A stretch of DNA of 64,000 bases, from assembly GCA_963920635.1 (NCBI GenBank), contig OY987301.1, positions 23,664,501 through 23,728,500 on the forward strand, read 5' to 3'. This document shows positions 21,130 through 34,097 of the stretch, in pieces. Within the stretch, counting starts at the first letter, position 1; every line of letters starts with the position of its first letter. The stretch comes from Pseudeuparius sepicola. Taxonomy: Eukaryota > Arthropoda > Insecta > Coleoptera > Anthribidae. Both the position numbers and the translations under genes were made by a program. The notes below the pieces were generated by a model. That model saw nothing but the letters and a program-made list of their open reading frames with translations. It was not told the DNA's origin and did not search any database.

Positions 21130-22929
21130 TTTAGACTTCGGCAAAAAAAATTTCCTCGCATTTTCCTTGTTAGTAGGCTTCCATTACTGTGTGGTTAAAA
21201 TGGCTGAATCACCTTGTATAAAGCTAGCTAATATTTGGCGATTTTCCTTTATATTCCTTCTGTTTCTGTTCTATCGATGTCGATAGTAATATGATTTTTT
21301 GGATATCTTGTAACAGAATATTTATTTAAAGCATAGGGTCGATTTTGATCGAAAATTCGGAAACGTATTGTATGAAAGTGAGAGTTCTCTTTAAAGACAT
21401 AAAGTTTATGCAGGGTGTGAGTGTATTTGTTTTTTTTTTAATTTTCCACAAATTGCATTTTTTTATAGTGTCTTGAACATCGAATTGATAAGTACAATGG
21501 AAGTCGCACAGGTACCACTTTCATTGTTGTTTGGGGCAGCCAACTCTAGAGAGAGATAGGTTTCCAATGGCAATAAGTAAGACAAGGACGCGTAATGAAC
21601 GTGTCAGCTGATTCAGGCAAAGGAGGTATATAGGGATGTTGCATATTAATGGGAGAATTTAATGGGCATGTTCCGTAATTCTCTTTATTGTATGATCTGT
21701 ATTCCGAAATTCGGGGCTTGTTTGTAGGAATGAGAATTTTTCTATATAACCACAATTATGCAAATATTGCACAAAAAAAGTAGTGAATTGATTAAAAAAA
21801 TTACATGGCAATTTTATGTACCTGGAAGTAAATTGAGACAAATAAAATACAAATTCCAAAATAAAAGTTTATTTTAAAATACAGGCTTCAAAATATCTAG
21901 GATAAGGTATACTTACATTTTCAACTTTAATTACTTATCTTAACTGATTTATTAATTTTAAAATTCAATTTAATAGGAAAAGCATGTAGCTTTTACATAT
22001 TTTTATATAATTTTTAATGTTTAGGCATCTAACAAAAAGAATTACAAATAATAACCTTATTAAAGGGACCAGAACCTCAAGATTAATTGCATCTTTAACT
22101 ACGAAGAGCTAGGTTCATTGGCACAATATTTTGCCAGTTTTTTCCTTGATAGAGTTCCCATCATGACTTGGAAAATAAAAAAACTGTAGTAATTACATAC
22201 TTTTTAAGTTTGCGCTGCCCAAAATTCTCTATGAAATTGCTCTCAATAAATTGTTGACTACAAATGCAAGTAAATACTTGTAGACAGTACAAAATTTTTA
22301 TTTTTTATTGCTGCAATCCACTTGTCTCTAGTATCACCTTATCTCTTGGAAAACTGCAAAGTTATTAGCAAAGATTTTTAAGACTTAGGAATGAAAAAAA
22401 AACACTATTCTTATTCCTTCCGCCCCGTTTGGTACATCCAAATACACAACAGGAGTTGACCCTCTTTTTTGTAATTTGCAAGAGAATATAGCCACATAGC
22501 TATATTAAATTTTCTCTCCGATCTAAAAATAATATTAAACCAAACACCAACTAAGAAAACTCAACGCCATTTTATACGAAACTGCCACCACGACACGAAC
22601 TCAAATCAAATATAAATAATACAATAATTACTCTTATTCGTACTGGGACTTGGGACAGAAGGAAAATTAAAATGACGTTTGACGACGGAACTCGTTTGAA
22701 GCACAGGACACAAAAATAGAAAGTTAGGACAAACACCTCTTTTGTGTTATGTGGTTTTTGCCGGAATCAGCTGATTTATTTACTATTTCACTTACTCAAG
22801 TTTAGCTGCCAGTTTCTCTCTCTACACTCCTTCCATCTACTTGTCAATTCAATGGTCTTGAAAGAGAGAATTCCGGGAATAAACAATTTTTAATAGCCTA
22901 ACAAATTAACCTTGTGATCTTAGGCTTTG
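21130..22929. other. Gene-free stretch
   Basis: AT-rich. Frames at 21546-21859 show no known domain. GCAGGGTGTGAGTG at 21411 is a possible worn transposon end. Nothing else was recognised. Confidence 0.45.
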
Positions 22930-23060
22930 TTTGATTATGCATTCGTGGTGGTAGCGCACGTATAGTACGCGCAGCGAAAGAGTGCGTCTGCGGTGAAGAC
23001 AGTAAGAGGTGTGGAGATCCGCCCGTGGGCAGGACTAGCGCGTGCGGAACGATTACTTTT
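22930..23060. other. Short GC- and CpG-richer patch
   Basis: Contains several GCGCA/TGCGCG words (GCGCACG, TACGCGCAGCG, CTAGCGCGTGCGG) in otherwise AT-rich DNA. No open frame, RNA or repeat partner was found. It may be a small promoter, an exon remnant or a repeat not otherwise represented here. Confidence 0.2.
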
Positions 23061-23349
23061 TGTCAAAGTAAATAAATAATTGTTATTTTACTTATACTTT
23101 CATATATGCGAAAATAATTGACAGAAAAATGTAATATGATATTGCGCTTGGTTATGTAGGTATTATATACCCTCAACGACTTATGATCTCGAAAATACTA
23201 CCAAGTTTTCAAAATTATAAATTTCGAGGCGCACGCCTAAGGATAATCACTCCTCTCAACGTCGCGTGGTTCTAATAATTGCGAATAGCAACAAAGCGTA
23301 AGCACTCGTACGCAGTTTTTCGGTGCGACTACTTTTTTTTATCTATGTA

Positions 23350-25309
23350 CAGTGTGTCCCACTTAAGGACTGACCACGTGACCACCCCTGTAAAATTTTT
23401 ATTGTTAGTACTATGAAATCGTACTACTTGTTGGATAGAGCTTCAATAATGGCATTAAATTCATGATTCAGGTGCCTCGTGCGTTACATTCATGGCCCAC
23501 TGAGACGAAATTTTAGTGCTGGAATTTCGAGAAGTACTATTAGGGACTTTTTTAGAGAAAAATTAATGCTAGATTTTTATTCAACGTTGTTGGTAACCCA
23601 AACGTACCAATTTGCATTAGAAAATGGAGGACTAATTGAAATGACTGAAATTTGAGTTTACGTTATGTTGTGTTGTTTATTCATGTATTTGATGATATTA
23701 AATTAAATAGAAAATTTGTTCGCTAATAAATTTTTGAAAGAATATGAGTTACTCATGAATATTTTAGTGACCAACTTACCAGAAATTAAGAAAATTAATT
23801 ACAAATTAGTACGTTTTTGTTTGGTACCTCTCACTGCATATAAGAATCCGGCCTTTTCCTTTTAATTTTTTTGGAACACCCTGTGGAGCTATGGTAATGC
23901 AAATTGGTACGTTTGGGTTTCCAACATCGCTGAACAAGAAGCTGGCATTAATTTTCCTCTAAAAAATCCCTAATAGTACTTCTCGAAATTTCAGCACTAA
24001 AACACCGTCTCAGTGGGCCATGAATTTAACGCACGAAACACTGGAATTATGCATTTAATGCCATTTTTAAAGCTCTACCCAACAAAAAGTTTGTGCAAAT
24101 CAAGCTATAAATAAAAATTTTACGAGGGTGGTCAGCCCTTAAGTGTGGCAATAAAAATTTTGAAACTCCCTGTAGAGCTACGGCAAAGCAAATTGGTACG
24201 TTTGGGTTTCGAACAATGCTGAATAAGAATCTGCCATTAATTTTCCTCTAAAAAATCCGTAATAGTACTTCTCGAAATTTCAGCACTAAAACACCGTCTC
24301 AGTGGGCCATGAATTTAACGCACGAGGCACCTGAATTATGCATTTAATGCTATTTTTAAAGCTCTACCCAACAAAAAAAAGTTTACGAAAATCGAGCTAT
24401 AAATAAAATTTTTACGGGGTGGTCAGCCCTTAAGTGTGGCAATAAAAATTTTGAAACTCCCTGCAAAGCTACGGCAATGCAAATTGGTACGTTTGGATTT
24501 CGAACAATGCTGAATAAGAGTCTGGCATTAATTTTCCTCTAAAAAATCCCTAATAGTACTTCTCGAAATTTCAGCACTAAAACACCGTCTCAGTGGGCCA
24601 TGAATTTAACGCACGAAACACTGGAATTATGCATTTAATGCCATTTTTAAAGCTCTACCCAACAAAAAGTTTGTGCAAATCAAGCTATAAATAAAAATTT
24701 TACGAGGGTGGTCAGCCCTTAAGTGTGGCAATAAAAATTTTGAAACTCCCTGTAGAGCTACGGCAAAGCAAATTGGTACGTTTGGGTTTCGAACAATGCT
24801 GAATAAGAATCTGCCATTAATTTTCCTCTAAAAAATCCGTAATAGTACTTCTCGAAATTTCAGTACTAAAACACCGTCTCAGTGGGCCATGAATTTAACG
24901 CACGAGGCACCTGAATTATGCATTTAATGCTATTTTTAAAGCTCTACCCAACAAAAAAAGTTTACGAAAATCGAGCTATAAATAAAATTTTTACGGGGTG
25001 GTCAGCCCTTAAGTGTGGCAATAAAAATTTTGAAACTCCCTGCAAAGCTACGGCAATGCAAATTGGTACGTTTGGATTTCGAACAATGCTGAATAAGAGT
25101 CGCATTAATTTTCCTCTAAAAAAATCCCTAATAGTACTTCTCGAAATTTCAGCACTAAAACACCGTCTCAGTGGGCCATGACTTTAACCCACGAGGCACC
25201 TGAATTATGTGTTTGATGATGATTAAGCTCTATCCAAAAAAAAAGTTTATGAAAATCGAACTAAATAAAAATTTTACGGGGGTGGTCAGTCCTTAAGTGG
25301 GACACACGG
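23350..25309. mobile_element. Palindromic TA element with one arm amplified into a tandem array
   Basis: Begins CAGTGTGTCCCACTTAAGGA and ends with its near-complement ACTTAAGTGGGACACACGG, with TA on both sides (23348-23349, 25310-25311). The left arm (about 23350-23640) is a single copy. The right side contains five successive copies of the same arm in inverted orientation relative to it, spaced ~290 bp. The centre (about 23640-23885) is unique and non-coding. The first 11 bp match the element at 5886-7503. Confidence 0.88.
23887..25210. repeat. 290-bp tandem array with a 580-bp higher-order unit
   Basis: The word AAATTGGTACGTTT recurs at 23901, 24190, 24481, 24770 and 25060, a period of 289-291 bp. 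Units 2 and 4 are almost identical to each other, as are units 3 and 5, while neighbours differ. A two-unit block of ~580 bp has therefore been duplicated. Each unit holds GTCTCAGTGGGCCATGAATT and ends in the degraded terminus GGTCAGCCCTTAAGTG. Frames inside it, such as 24918-25181, are repeat translations. Confidence 0.92.
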
Positions 25310-26449
25310 TATATATTTATAGAAAAACACCGCTGGTGATAGTGAAGCGAAGAGCTGGGCGAAAAGTAAATTTATGTTATTGCTTCTTATTATAGTTTTA
25401 TCGGTGTGGTCTACTAATTGTCCAACACTAGAGGCTCTTGTAGTACAAATTGCTATCACAGAATACATTTAAATAATTCATATACCTAATATCATTATAG
25501 GTAATCAGGTAGGTGGGTATTTTAGGATCTTATAAACAAATATACGCTTTTGTCTCTGCTATATTGTCGCCATTCAAAGCTGTCGAAAATTAAATAAAAT
25601 ACATTTTTGTTGTTCAACCAAAGACCAGTAAGCAAGGACGATACAGATAGTATAAATGGATCTCGTTAAAAAAATACCAAATTGCTTTCCAGGCGCGCTT
25701 AACATCTAATTAGATAAAACAACTATATTTTTTGGAATGTGTATTAAAAAGGGACATCCCTTTAGGGTATTGACAAAAAATAATAAAAAATAGCAATGAA
25801 TGGACCAGATTTCAAGAAATAAAATTGACAATATTTATGAAAACAAACCAGACAAATATGAAATAGAGGTAAATATTTTAAAACAAATAATGCGAAAAGA
25901 TAGAACAATAGCAGCATTGCAGCAAGGCGAATAGTTTACCAAATGCAATGGGCAGTACACGAGCGGGGAGAGAAGGAACATATGTTCGGCATTCAAAGCA
26001 TCAACCGAAAACGAAGATAAAGAGCAATAATTCCTAAAATGTACGTAATAGTTATTATTATTAAGTATCTCTAAAAAAAATAACTAATCATAGTAATTTG
26101 GAGGAAATCATAAGAACTTTATGAAAGATAATCCTATTTTTGTCCATGTGAATAAAGTATGTATCGTACAATTTTATGTAATCATTAAAGGTTATAATAA
26201 TTATTATAAAACGAAGATATTATATCTGTATTAGAGATACATGTTAGACTTGCACGGTATATTTTTTTCATTATGCCATGTAAATAAGAATGAGTGTGCA
26301 GTTTTATTTCTCCCCACATCTTTCCTTCGACATAGAGATATTATCGAACAGACTTTCATGGGCTTCATGTAATTATTTGAACAATTTTCTTATTACGCAG
26401 ATACACCCAGAATAAAGAGTTCGTATTTTGTTTCTCGGCAGACACGTAG
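25310..26449. other. Gene-free stretch
   Basis: AT-rich. No frame with a domain, RNA gene or transposon end was recognised. Confidence 0.5.
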
Positions 26450-26870
26450 GTCCGCAGCTCCTCCTCCGTTTCATGTTTTGTTTTTCGTGTCCGTTTGGTG
26501 CGGACCTCGCGTAGGACTTCGACGTAGCGGGAAGTCGCGGTCTCGGCGCGCACCTGCAGCGTGCGTCGTCCGAGGACGCGGCGGACCGGCGGCGGCCGCC
26601 AATCCGGCATGGCAGAAGCCGCCGCCGCCGCCACACCGTGCCGCGCCGTGGCCAGCGTCGCGCCGCGCGTCCACCCGACTCGAACAAACGCGCTCAAAGT
26701 GTCAAAGTGGTCGGCGCCGGCGGGTGCGGGTGAGTGTGTGCGCGACGTGCGCGACCCCCCGGCTTCCGGGTGAGCGGGTAAGGTTCGTGCGGTGTATTTC
26801 GGGCCGGTGGGCCGCTCGCGGTTCGGTGGTTGGATCTGCGGCATATATTCGATCTTTTAGAAGGATTCCG
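26450..26870 (+). promoter_or_regulatory. CpG-island-like segment, putative promoter or first exon
   Basis: This ~420-bp segment is dense in CpG, against AT-rich flanks, with GGCGGCGGCCGCC and GCGCCGCGCG words. Open frames cross it on both strands, as expected where stop codons are rare, so frame length alone is not evidence of coding. One plus-strand possibility is an ATG at 26609 in a fair context (CCGGCATGG), encoding MAEAAAAATPCRA and onward to a donor GCGG|GTGAGT at 26726-26735. Further donor-like GGTGAGCG and GGTAAGG follow at 26768-26783. I recognise no protein family. A 5' exon or promoter is the best guess; the strand is uncertain. Confidence 0.4.
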
Positions 26871-29579
26871 CGGACGGCAGTCTCCTGTTTGCATACGCGC
26901 AACTGGTATACTACTCTTCAGGGTGTACTTTTTTCGTTCCTTTGGCACAATAATTTATGTTGGGTTCTATAATAAGGAGCGAGACGGCATCTGCACTTAC
27001 AAGATAGTTACAAGTCTTCGAATCCTGTTCTAGTATGCCAAAGGCGCCATCATTAAAATTTGTAAACTTTAACAAACACCCTATTGCACACAATTTTTCA
27101 AGTCGTAATTGTGCTCTGAAACAGTCAGTATTGTGATCATTACATTGCAAGATTAAATATTATTTATAGTAGTTCTCAGGTAAAATTATCGTGGTGTCAA
27201 TTAGTGAGAGATTTACCCTTTGGAAGTGCAGAAAGTCTTCCCCAGTGACTCTTTAAATTAAGGAGTCCCGGCATTTCATAGGAAAAGTGAACCAGTGCCG
27301 TAGATTCTAAAGAGAGCAAAATATTTCTCATCATAATGCATCAACTTCCAAATTTAATTAGGCACTGCAAAAAGGATTTGAAATATTTACCTCTTAGTAT
27401 TCTCTCATTATGAAATAATGAATTGAGTTCTAAAAAGTGTTCAATTATTTATTTTTGTAGTTCTAATAATAATAAAAAAATAGAAATTGAAAGAGAGACT
27501 GCAAGTTTTACCCTTCCCCTATAGTCCACTTCAAGAAATGAACTAGGTGTTTCCTCCGCTTATAAGAAAAATTGTTTGGAAAACACAGCTTAACAAATTT
27601 GCCTCCCCACTGTTGTCTTTTTAATACAATTTTGGACATTCGGTACACATGTACGGTGTTTCACTATGAGCGTTGGGCGAGGATATCTTCAGTCGAAGCT
27701 ATGAGGTTTTGAGATATAAAAAGGCAATAAATTAAAAAAAAATAAAACTTACAAAATACCTATGTACTTCTTTAATTATTACCGATTATTGCCATACAAT
27801 TAACTATTTTGTTTATGTTATATTTGCCTATGTTTTCTCGTCAACATAGGTATACTATTTAGATCTACATGAATAAATCAGATTATTTTGAACCAAGCAC
27901 AATACAATTTTTAAACTTCAAAAGTGGGTTTGCAATAACATAATAATATGTACCTGAGACGATATTATTTAGCTGAGTCGCGGAATTTAAACTATGAGTT
28001 TCTTTAAAATAAAGATCATTTATGTACCTAGGAAGAATCCGTAACAAAAAAATTAAAAAAAGTGATTTAAAAAAATAAAAAAATGTGGTTTTAAATTCAT
28101 GAAAATTGGTGTAAAGATAAAAATTTCAAGGGAAATAAGTTTTTTTTCGATATTTGGTAACCCTAAAAAAAGTATTCCAATAATTCCAACCAGGTTGTTC
28201 GGGTATCATCTTTAGGCAACCTAAAATTAATTTATAATGAATTAATAGGTAACATAACATCGAAACAAAAATATATTTAGTGAATTTTACACTACCTAAG
28301 CAAGTAGCTACAGCAATCTATACAGTTTTTGAAGTGTTCTTCGACAAGATTCTTCTAATTTTGTGAGTTAGGTACCACGTCGGGTACTAAACCTATTCCT
28401 ATAAGTAAGAACTATTATTGTTGATTCATACTACTGTAAACTATGTAGGTAGATTCAACGAGAGAAAAAAATACATCGGTAAATAGATTAATATTATTAT
28501 TATATTATAAACGGATTGCAAGGTGCAATAGCAACAAATTGTAAATAAGTTATTAAAGTTTACATTACGGCCTGACACCTTCCTGAACACGCCACTGAAA
28601 ATTCCTATATTCTACAATTACATCTTCTCTTCTTACCTGCGGAAAATTGGATTGGAATCCTATAATCCCACTTTTTACAAACTCGGCACTTCCTTGTCAT
28701 ATTCATTATTTTAATTTGCCGAAAAAATTAATATAAATCACTTTTAAGTATAAAAAAGTCACATATTATATTACTCGCCATATTTTGTATTCTTGGTGAC
28801 ACAACATTGTCGATCAACAATGCTACCATACAACCTCATTGTTTATTAACAATCATGGTTGTGTTGTTTTATATTCTTGAGAGCCTCCAATAAAATTGAA
28901 TATATGGCAACATTGACAGCATTTGACTGTGGAAAGAATAGGCCTCACTTTGGAAGGTATATAAATGCTGGATCCCCTTATTTTAAAGTATCTTTTCTCG
29001 TCCCAGCCATTCCTAAGACGACACTGCGGTATATTTTCTTTATGCAAACCGAATAAGTAGACCCAGATGAAACATATATTGTTTCGGTGATTTTGGGACG
29101 ATATATCGTAAAAATTCCTTGTAGAATTATGTTTCCATTGGTCTATTATAAAACCTTCTCGAACACTCCCATATAAAGTCAGTAAGTGTTTACCTATATT
29201 TTGTCCTGCATTTTTGATTTTGCGGTTATTTTGCTGCTTTTCTCCCTCATGCTAAACTACTTCATAAATAGGTATACATATATCAATAAAATATACAGAA
29301 TTATGTTGACATTTATTTATTTATTGAATTAGCATGTCACCAACATATACCTATAGCAACCCAGGTATATGGTCAACTGGGGGTTAACTTAGTTAACCCT
29401 GAAAAAATCAGCTTGTTTTAAAGAAATTTTTGTTCACCCTTATAAAGCACTTTAGCTAGTGGTGATCTTTTACATATACAATATATCTCGTGAAGTATTG
29501 AAGTTAGTAGTTAGTTAGTATTCGATCAGCTGTTAATGATGCGCGCGCAACAGAAATTTTAGAAACCATAAAGGAATCA
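26871..29579. other. Gene-free stretch; intron-like if 26.5 kb is a first exon
   Basis: AT-rich with only short frames (28853-29056 on both strands), none with a known domain. A CTATGGTCAACTGGGGGTTAACTTAGTTAACCC palindromic patch lies at about 29369-29399, given here only as a location: its core pair is GGGTTAACT and AGTTAACCC. Confidence 0.4.
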
Positions 29580-29830
29580 GTACAGTAAGTAATGTAAGTA
29601 ATGATTACTTTAAAAATAATGCAATTCCTTTTTGTAATGATTACTGTAATTAGGAATGAAGTAAAGAAATTGTTGTAATGATTCCGTTTAAAAAGTAATG
29701 CACAAATTACTTCGGGTTGCAATACTAAATTACCCATTACCATTACATTTTTGAATAATGTAATTCAATTACAATTCCTTTTCGAAAAAAAGTAATTAAT
29801 TACTGTAATGATTACGACATGTAAATCGTC
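29580..29830. repeat. Cluster of GTAATGATTAC-type repeats
   Basis: The words AATGATTAC, GTAATGATT and TAATTACTGTAATGATTAC recur many times in both orientations, with variants such as CATTACCATTACATT. This looks like the terminal part of a DNA transposon whose ends are built of alternating GTAAT/ATTAC units. No clear partner end or target duplication was found. Confidence 0.5.
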
Positions 29831-32743
29831 GACAAAACTATTCGTTTAATTAAAACTAAAACGCACGTACATATTTAATTATGTCTAATTCCTGTTTGGA
29901 AAATAATATTCAAAATAGAATCATTGTCGATCGTGACACCCACAAACTACGTTTGCGATTTGGTATGAATTTCCTGGAGAATTTCACATTACATTTTTGT
30001 AACGTTTGTGCAATTTGCTCTTCTACCAAATTTCTATATCAATAGAGTAGGTAGATACCTGCCATTTCTCTCACTATACAGCAATAGAACATAAATAGTA
30101 ATCGAAAGTACTAAAAGTACATTTACATTTTGCAGCCTTGACAAAGATCACATTCTCGATCACGCTCGGTTCATTAAGGAAGTAAGAATAAGAATTTAAA
30201 TTAAATATTAGGCTACGAAGACCTGTGAATCTCATTGTTTTTGGTTTACTTAATTGATAATTTGCGGTTGTCCTTATAGGCTTCGTTATTACAATAAATT
30301 TTCCAAAGGGGAGGCACTGAAAAGCCACGGCTAAATTTTGTCGATGAAGATATACACCCAAACAGGTACCTACTGTCCAACACGAGGGTTACCCCTTCGG
30401 TCGAATTTTCCCCTCACCTGAATATGGTAAAATATTTACAAGGGCGGGGAGAAGCTGCTAATTTTTTCTAATAGAAGAAAGTTGTAGTTAAAAACTATAG
30501 CGAAGTTTATGCAGTTTTCTGGGTTAATAAGAATTTCGATGTTTCCCAAATGCGTGTCAAACCAAAGTTATGTTTTTGAAATGAATCACCCTATATATTT
30601 ATCATTTTTGAAATATGCTCATCAAAGCATGATATAAAAAATTGTACCATTATGTTTTTCCGCTTTCGGAATATTACGTTTTTAAATTTAATATTAAATT
30701 CGCTTTTCAGATTTTCCTTGAATTCTTATTTTATTTCGAGAATATCAGTAAAATCTGAAAAAGCCCCTAAACATTTTGGAATTTTATTATTTTATTCTCT
30801 TCTATAGTCAACACAAATATTTTTTGTTATTGCTTTGGTCGTCTATCTTTATCGGGAGATCTCAAAATCAAGATAAATAACTTTAGTATACTGAAAACGG
30901 AATAAGTATATTTAAAAAACGAAAAAAGATAAATATGCAAAGGATTGCCTTGACGAGCAGATTTTAAAAATGCAAACAAATATGGGGTCCTCCATTAAAA
31001 AAACATTATTGGTTATTGGTTTGCCAAGCATTTGCAAATCGCCCTGTATAAAATTTATTACTACGCTCAACTACATAAAATTCCTTACAACTTTTATCTA
31101 AAACTTCTTTTTTCTCACAATAAAAAAAGTTAAGGGGAAATGGGACACTTAGCGTGGGCACCCTGTACATGGGCCTCGTATAAAATATAATAAGTAGGCT
31201 ATTCCGTTAGCATATTATGATTTAATATTGAGAGAGTTGAAAGGGATTTTGTTCAGCCGAGAAATTGCCTAACCATTAATAGGCACCCCCTGTGAAGGGA
31301 ATATAGAGAGTTAATCCTAAGGGAGACCTTTTCATCCTACCTACTTTCTTGAACTTCTGTTATTATACAGAGCTTCAAAAAACCTTTACTTAACTTTTTC
31401 CCTGTTTCTTCTTCGTATTTTTGCCTAAGTTTAAACACACCAGGCACTCACAAGCTACTCCCGGAGCAAAATAATAGTAGGTATAATAAATACTAAATAG
31501 AAATATTAGTTGTTAAAACTGTTGATTTTAATCTCTATTTTAATGTTTAGTGTTTATCGAGCAGTTTATACACATAACAAGAATAATAAATAAAAAATAT
31601 GAAATGGCCGCTGGGAGTTACTTTCAACTTTATTATAGTTAACAGCAAAATTTAAAAAACTATACTACACGAGAATTTTTTTTAAAATTTCAAGATTAAA
31701 CAGTTTACTTAAATGAACGGAAAAAATTCAAGTAAAAAATTAATTATGAGCTACAACTACTCCCAAAAGTCAAGAACCTACTTGTAAGGAGTGAATTTTT
31801 CTGTATGATATCTTTTAATAGGTAACTATGGGCCCATACTCATTTGTAGGTACATAGTAACCGAAAAGTACTTTTTTATTTTTTACAAAATGGTAAAAAG
31901 TTATTGTTTATATTCTCGGAAATTTCTTTGTGGTGCAAACAGATTTATTTTATTTTTAATTGGGTTTTTTGCCACATAACCCGAACTAAATTGATTAAGT
32001 TATTGTTTATTACTTTAAAATAATATGCATACAATTTAATAAATAACAACACTTCTTGATCATATGTAAAAGTAAAAATATTACATACACTGGGAAAAAA
32101 ACGAGTTTGACTTAGAAATAACGGAAAAATTATTAGGAGAATGTGTTCGTATTGTATTATTGTGTCCCTATACCAATTTTTAGAAAGATAGAAGGATATT
32201 CGTTTTTTCTTTCTTGTGAATATTCCTATGGAATTGAAATTGAAAAAATAAAATTCATTGAAATGCTGTACCTCATAATTTTGTTTCACTGAATCCCAAA
32301 ATATGGATGTGTTTTATGTGGAAATATTGCAAAACTGGCCCAGGGAAACTTATCTTAAAATTGTAGTCTTTGCACCAATCACCAATATTGCGGTTGTTAC
32401 GCAACAACTATTTATAAATATCTTATGCTTCTTCTTAATTTTGCGTTTAAAGTCATTTGTATTGTTATAATTTAGTAAGAAAGCAAACTGTAAATAGGTA
32501 AGTGTCTTAGGTTATTTGCGGGGAGAAAATACAGAGAAATAATTAAGAAAAAACAAACATTCTGATATATTTCTGAAAAGTGGCATAGAGGCACAAGAAC
32601 CCAATACGAACAGATTTTCTTAATAACTGTTTCCGATATTTACAAAGCAAACACGATTTTCCTCATTTTTTACTTTTCACTTTTTTTGAATTTCAAAAAA
32701 TTGAATAATAGAAATGTTTCCCATTTGGTGCAAACTTTATATA
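29831..32743. other. Gene-free stretch with worn transposon ends
   Basis: No gene is recognised. GAATCACCCTATATA (30586), CGCCCTGTATA (31043) and GCACCCTGTACATG (31158) resemble the inner or right ends of TA-flanked elements, but complete pairs were not resolved. Frames at 30074-30361 and 31945-32289 have no domain signature. Confidence 0.45.
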
Positions 32744-33084
32744 CAGTGTCCGGCAGAAAGTACGCACCATATGGCACTTTTTTTATTTTACATTTATCAG
32801 AAAATTTTATTCTTTATAAAAGTTTGTAAAGCACTAAATATGTGGCCGTGCACTTAGAGAAAACATGAATTACGGAAAGTTGTTTAGAATTAAAAGGAAT
32901 GCCCAAAAATTAAGTTTCCAGTTTCTATTGCATAAAACACCTTTTCAGCATTTTTTATGATTTACCTACCCTGTATAGAAAATAAATCCACTTTATTTAA
33001 TATGCCAGTTCGATTTCAGAGAGGACTTATCATTTATAAACGTAAGTGCCATACAAATTAATTTATTTGGTACAATAGTTATGG

Positions 33085-34097
33085 CAGGCGCGGACTTAGG
33101 GGGGGGGGGGCATGTGGGCCATGCCCCCCCCCTAATAAAATGACAAAATAATAATAAATAAAAACATAGATACGAATATTGTTACTAATATTATCTAACC
33201 TACAGTGTCCACGGATTGAGTTCACATAAAGTGTAAATAACAAAAAAAATCGAGTTGAAATTTGAGGTTCTGGAGATCAGCGCTGCTTGGTTTGAAACTA
33301 ATTTGTGACATAATTTTACTTTCGAAAAATCACCTTGGAAATTATGAAGAAACTAATTTTCTACAACAGTAAAGTGCCTTTTTTTGTAGGTTTTACGGCA
33401 AAATATTATTAAGGAAACTTGTTCAGAATGAAATCTGGATAGGTGTGAAAAATTCCACAACCTAGGTCTACTTTGATTTTTGTGCGTTTTAATTTTTTAG
33501 CAGAAAAAATCAAAGTAGACAAGTTTTCTTAATAAAATTTTGATGTAAACACTTCACAAAATGCACTTTTGTAAAAAAAGTGTGAAAAATGCCAAAAAAT
33601 CAAAGTATAGGCCTAGACTTTCGAAATTTCGCAAACTTACTCAGATTTTCATTCTGAACAAGTTTCATTAATAACATTTTGGCGTAAAACCTACAAAAAA
33701 GGCACTTTACTGAGGTGGAAAAATAGTCTCTTCATAATTTCCATATTTCCAAGGCATACGTGATTTTTCGGAAGTAAAATTATGTCACAAATTAGTTTCA
33801 AATCAAGCAGGGCTGATCCCCAGAAGCTCAAATTTCAAGTCGAAAATTTGTTGTTATTTACACCTTATGTGAATTCAATCTGTGGATACACTGTATACAT
33901 ATAACCAACGCACATGCAAAAAATTTTGTTTACATAATTTTTATTTAAAATACATAATATTTTTTATTTTTGTTATATTTGTGAGGAATATAATTTTTGT
34001 GATATCGCCTTATTGAAGTTTTATTGTTATGGTTTCCTAAAGGAGTACATATCCAGGTATGCCCCCCCCCCTTCTCAAATGGATATGACCGCGCCTG
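33085..34097. mobile_element. hAT element, 8-bp duplication AGTTATGG, itself interrupted
   Basis: Ends CAGGCGCGGAC and its partial complement CCGCGCCTG. The duplication AGTTATGG is exact at 33077-33084 and 34098-34105. G- and C-homopolymer runs lie just inside the ends (33099-33110, 33124-33132, 34061-34071). Removing the inner 691-bp insertion leaves only ~320 bp, so this is a non-autonomous hAT. Frames at 33945-34285 are not transposase. Confidence 0.9.
33203..33893. mobile_element. Innermost 691-bp palindromic TA element
   Basis: Starts CAGTGTCCACGGATTGAGTT and ends AATTCAATCTGTGGATACACTG, with TA at 33201-33202 and 33894-33895. Arms of ~300 bp pair through TTATGTCACAAATTAGTTTC, AGTAAAGTGCCTTTTTTTGT and TCAGAATGAAAATCTG-like blocks. 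It is non-coding. Its end (CAGTGTCC) matches that of the outermost element, so related elements lie both outside and inside the hAT. Confidence 0.9.

Noticed and set aside
23887..25210. Regularly spaced repeats considered as a CRISPR array
   Set aside because: The period is ~290 bp with no unique spacers, and the array is bounded by transposon ends in a eukaryotic-looking genome.
26365..26972. Many long overlapping frames (up to 164 aa) on both strands
   Set aside because: High GC removes stop codons in all frames. Arg/Pro/Ala-rich translations on both strands show no family, so they are not annotated as CDS.
27010..27030. TTCGAATCCTG considered as a tRNA T-loop
   Set aside because: No acceptor or anticodon stems upstream.
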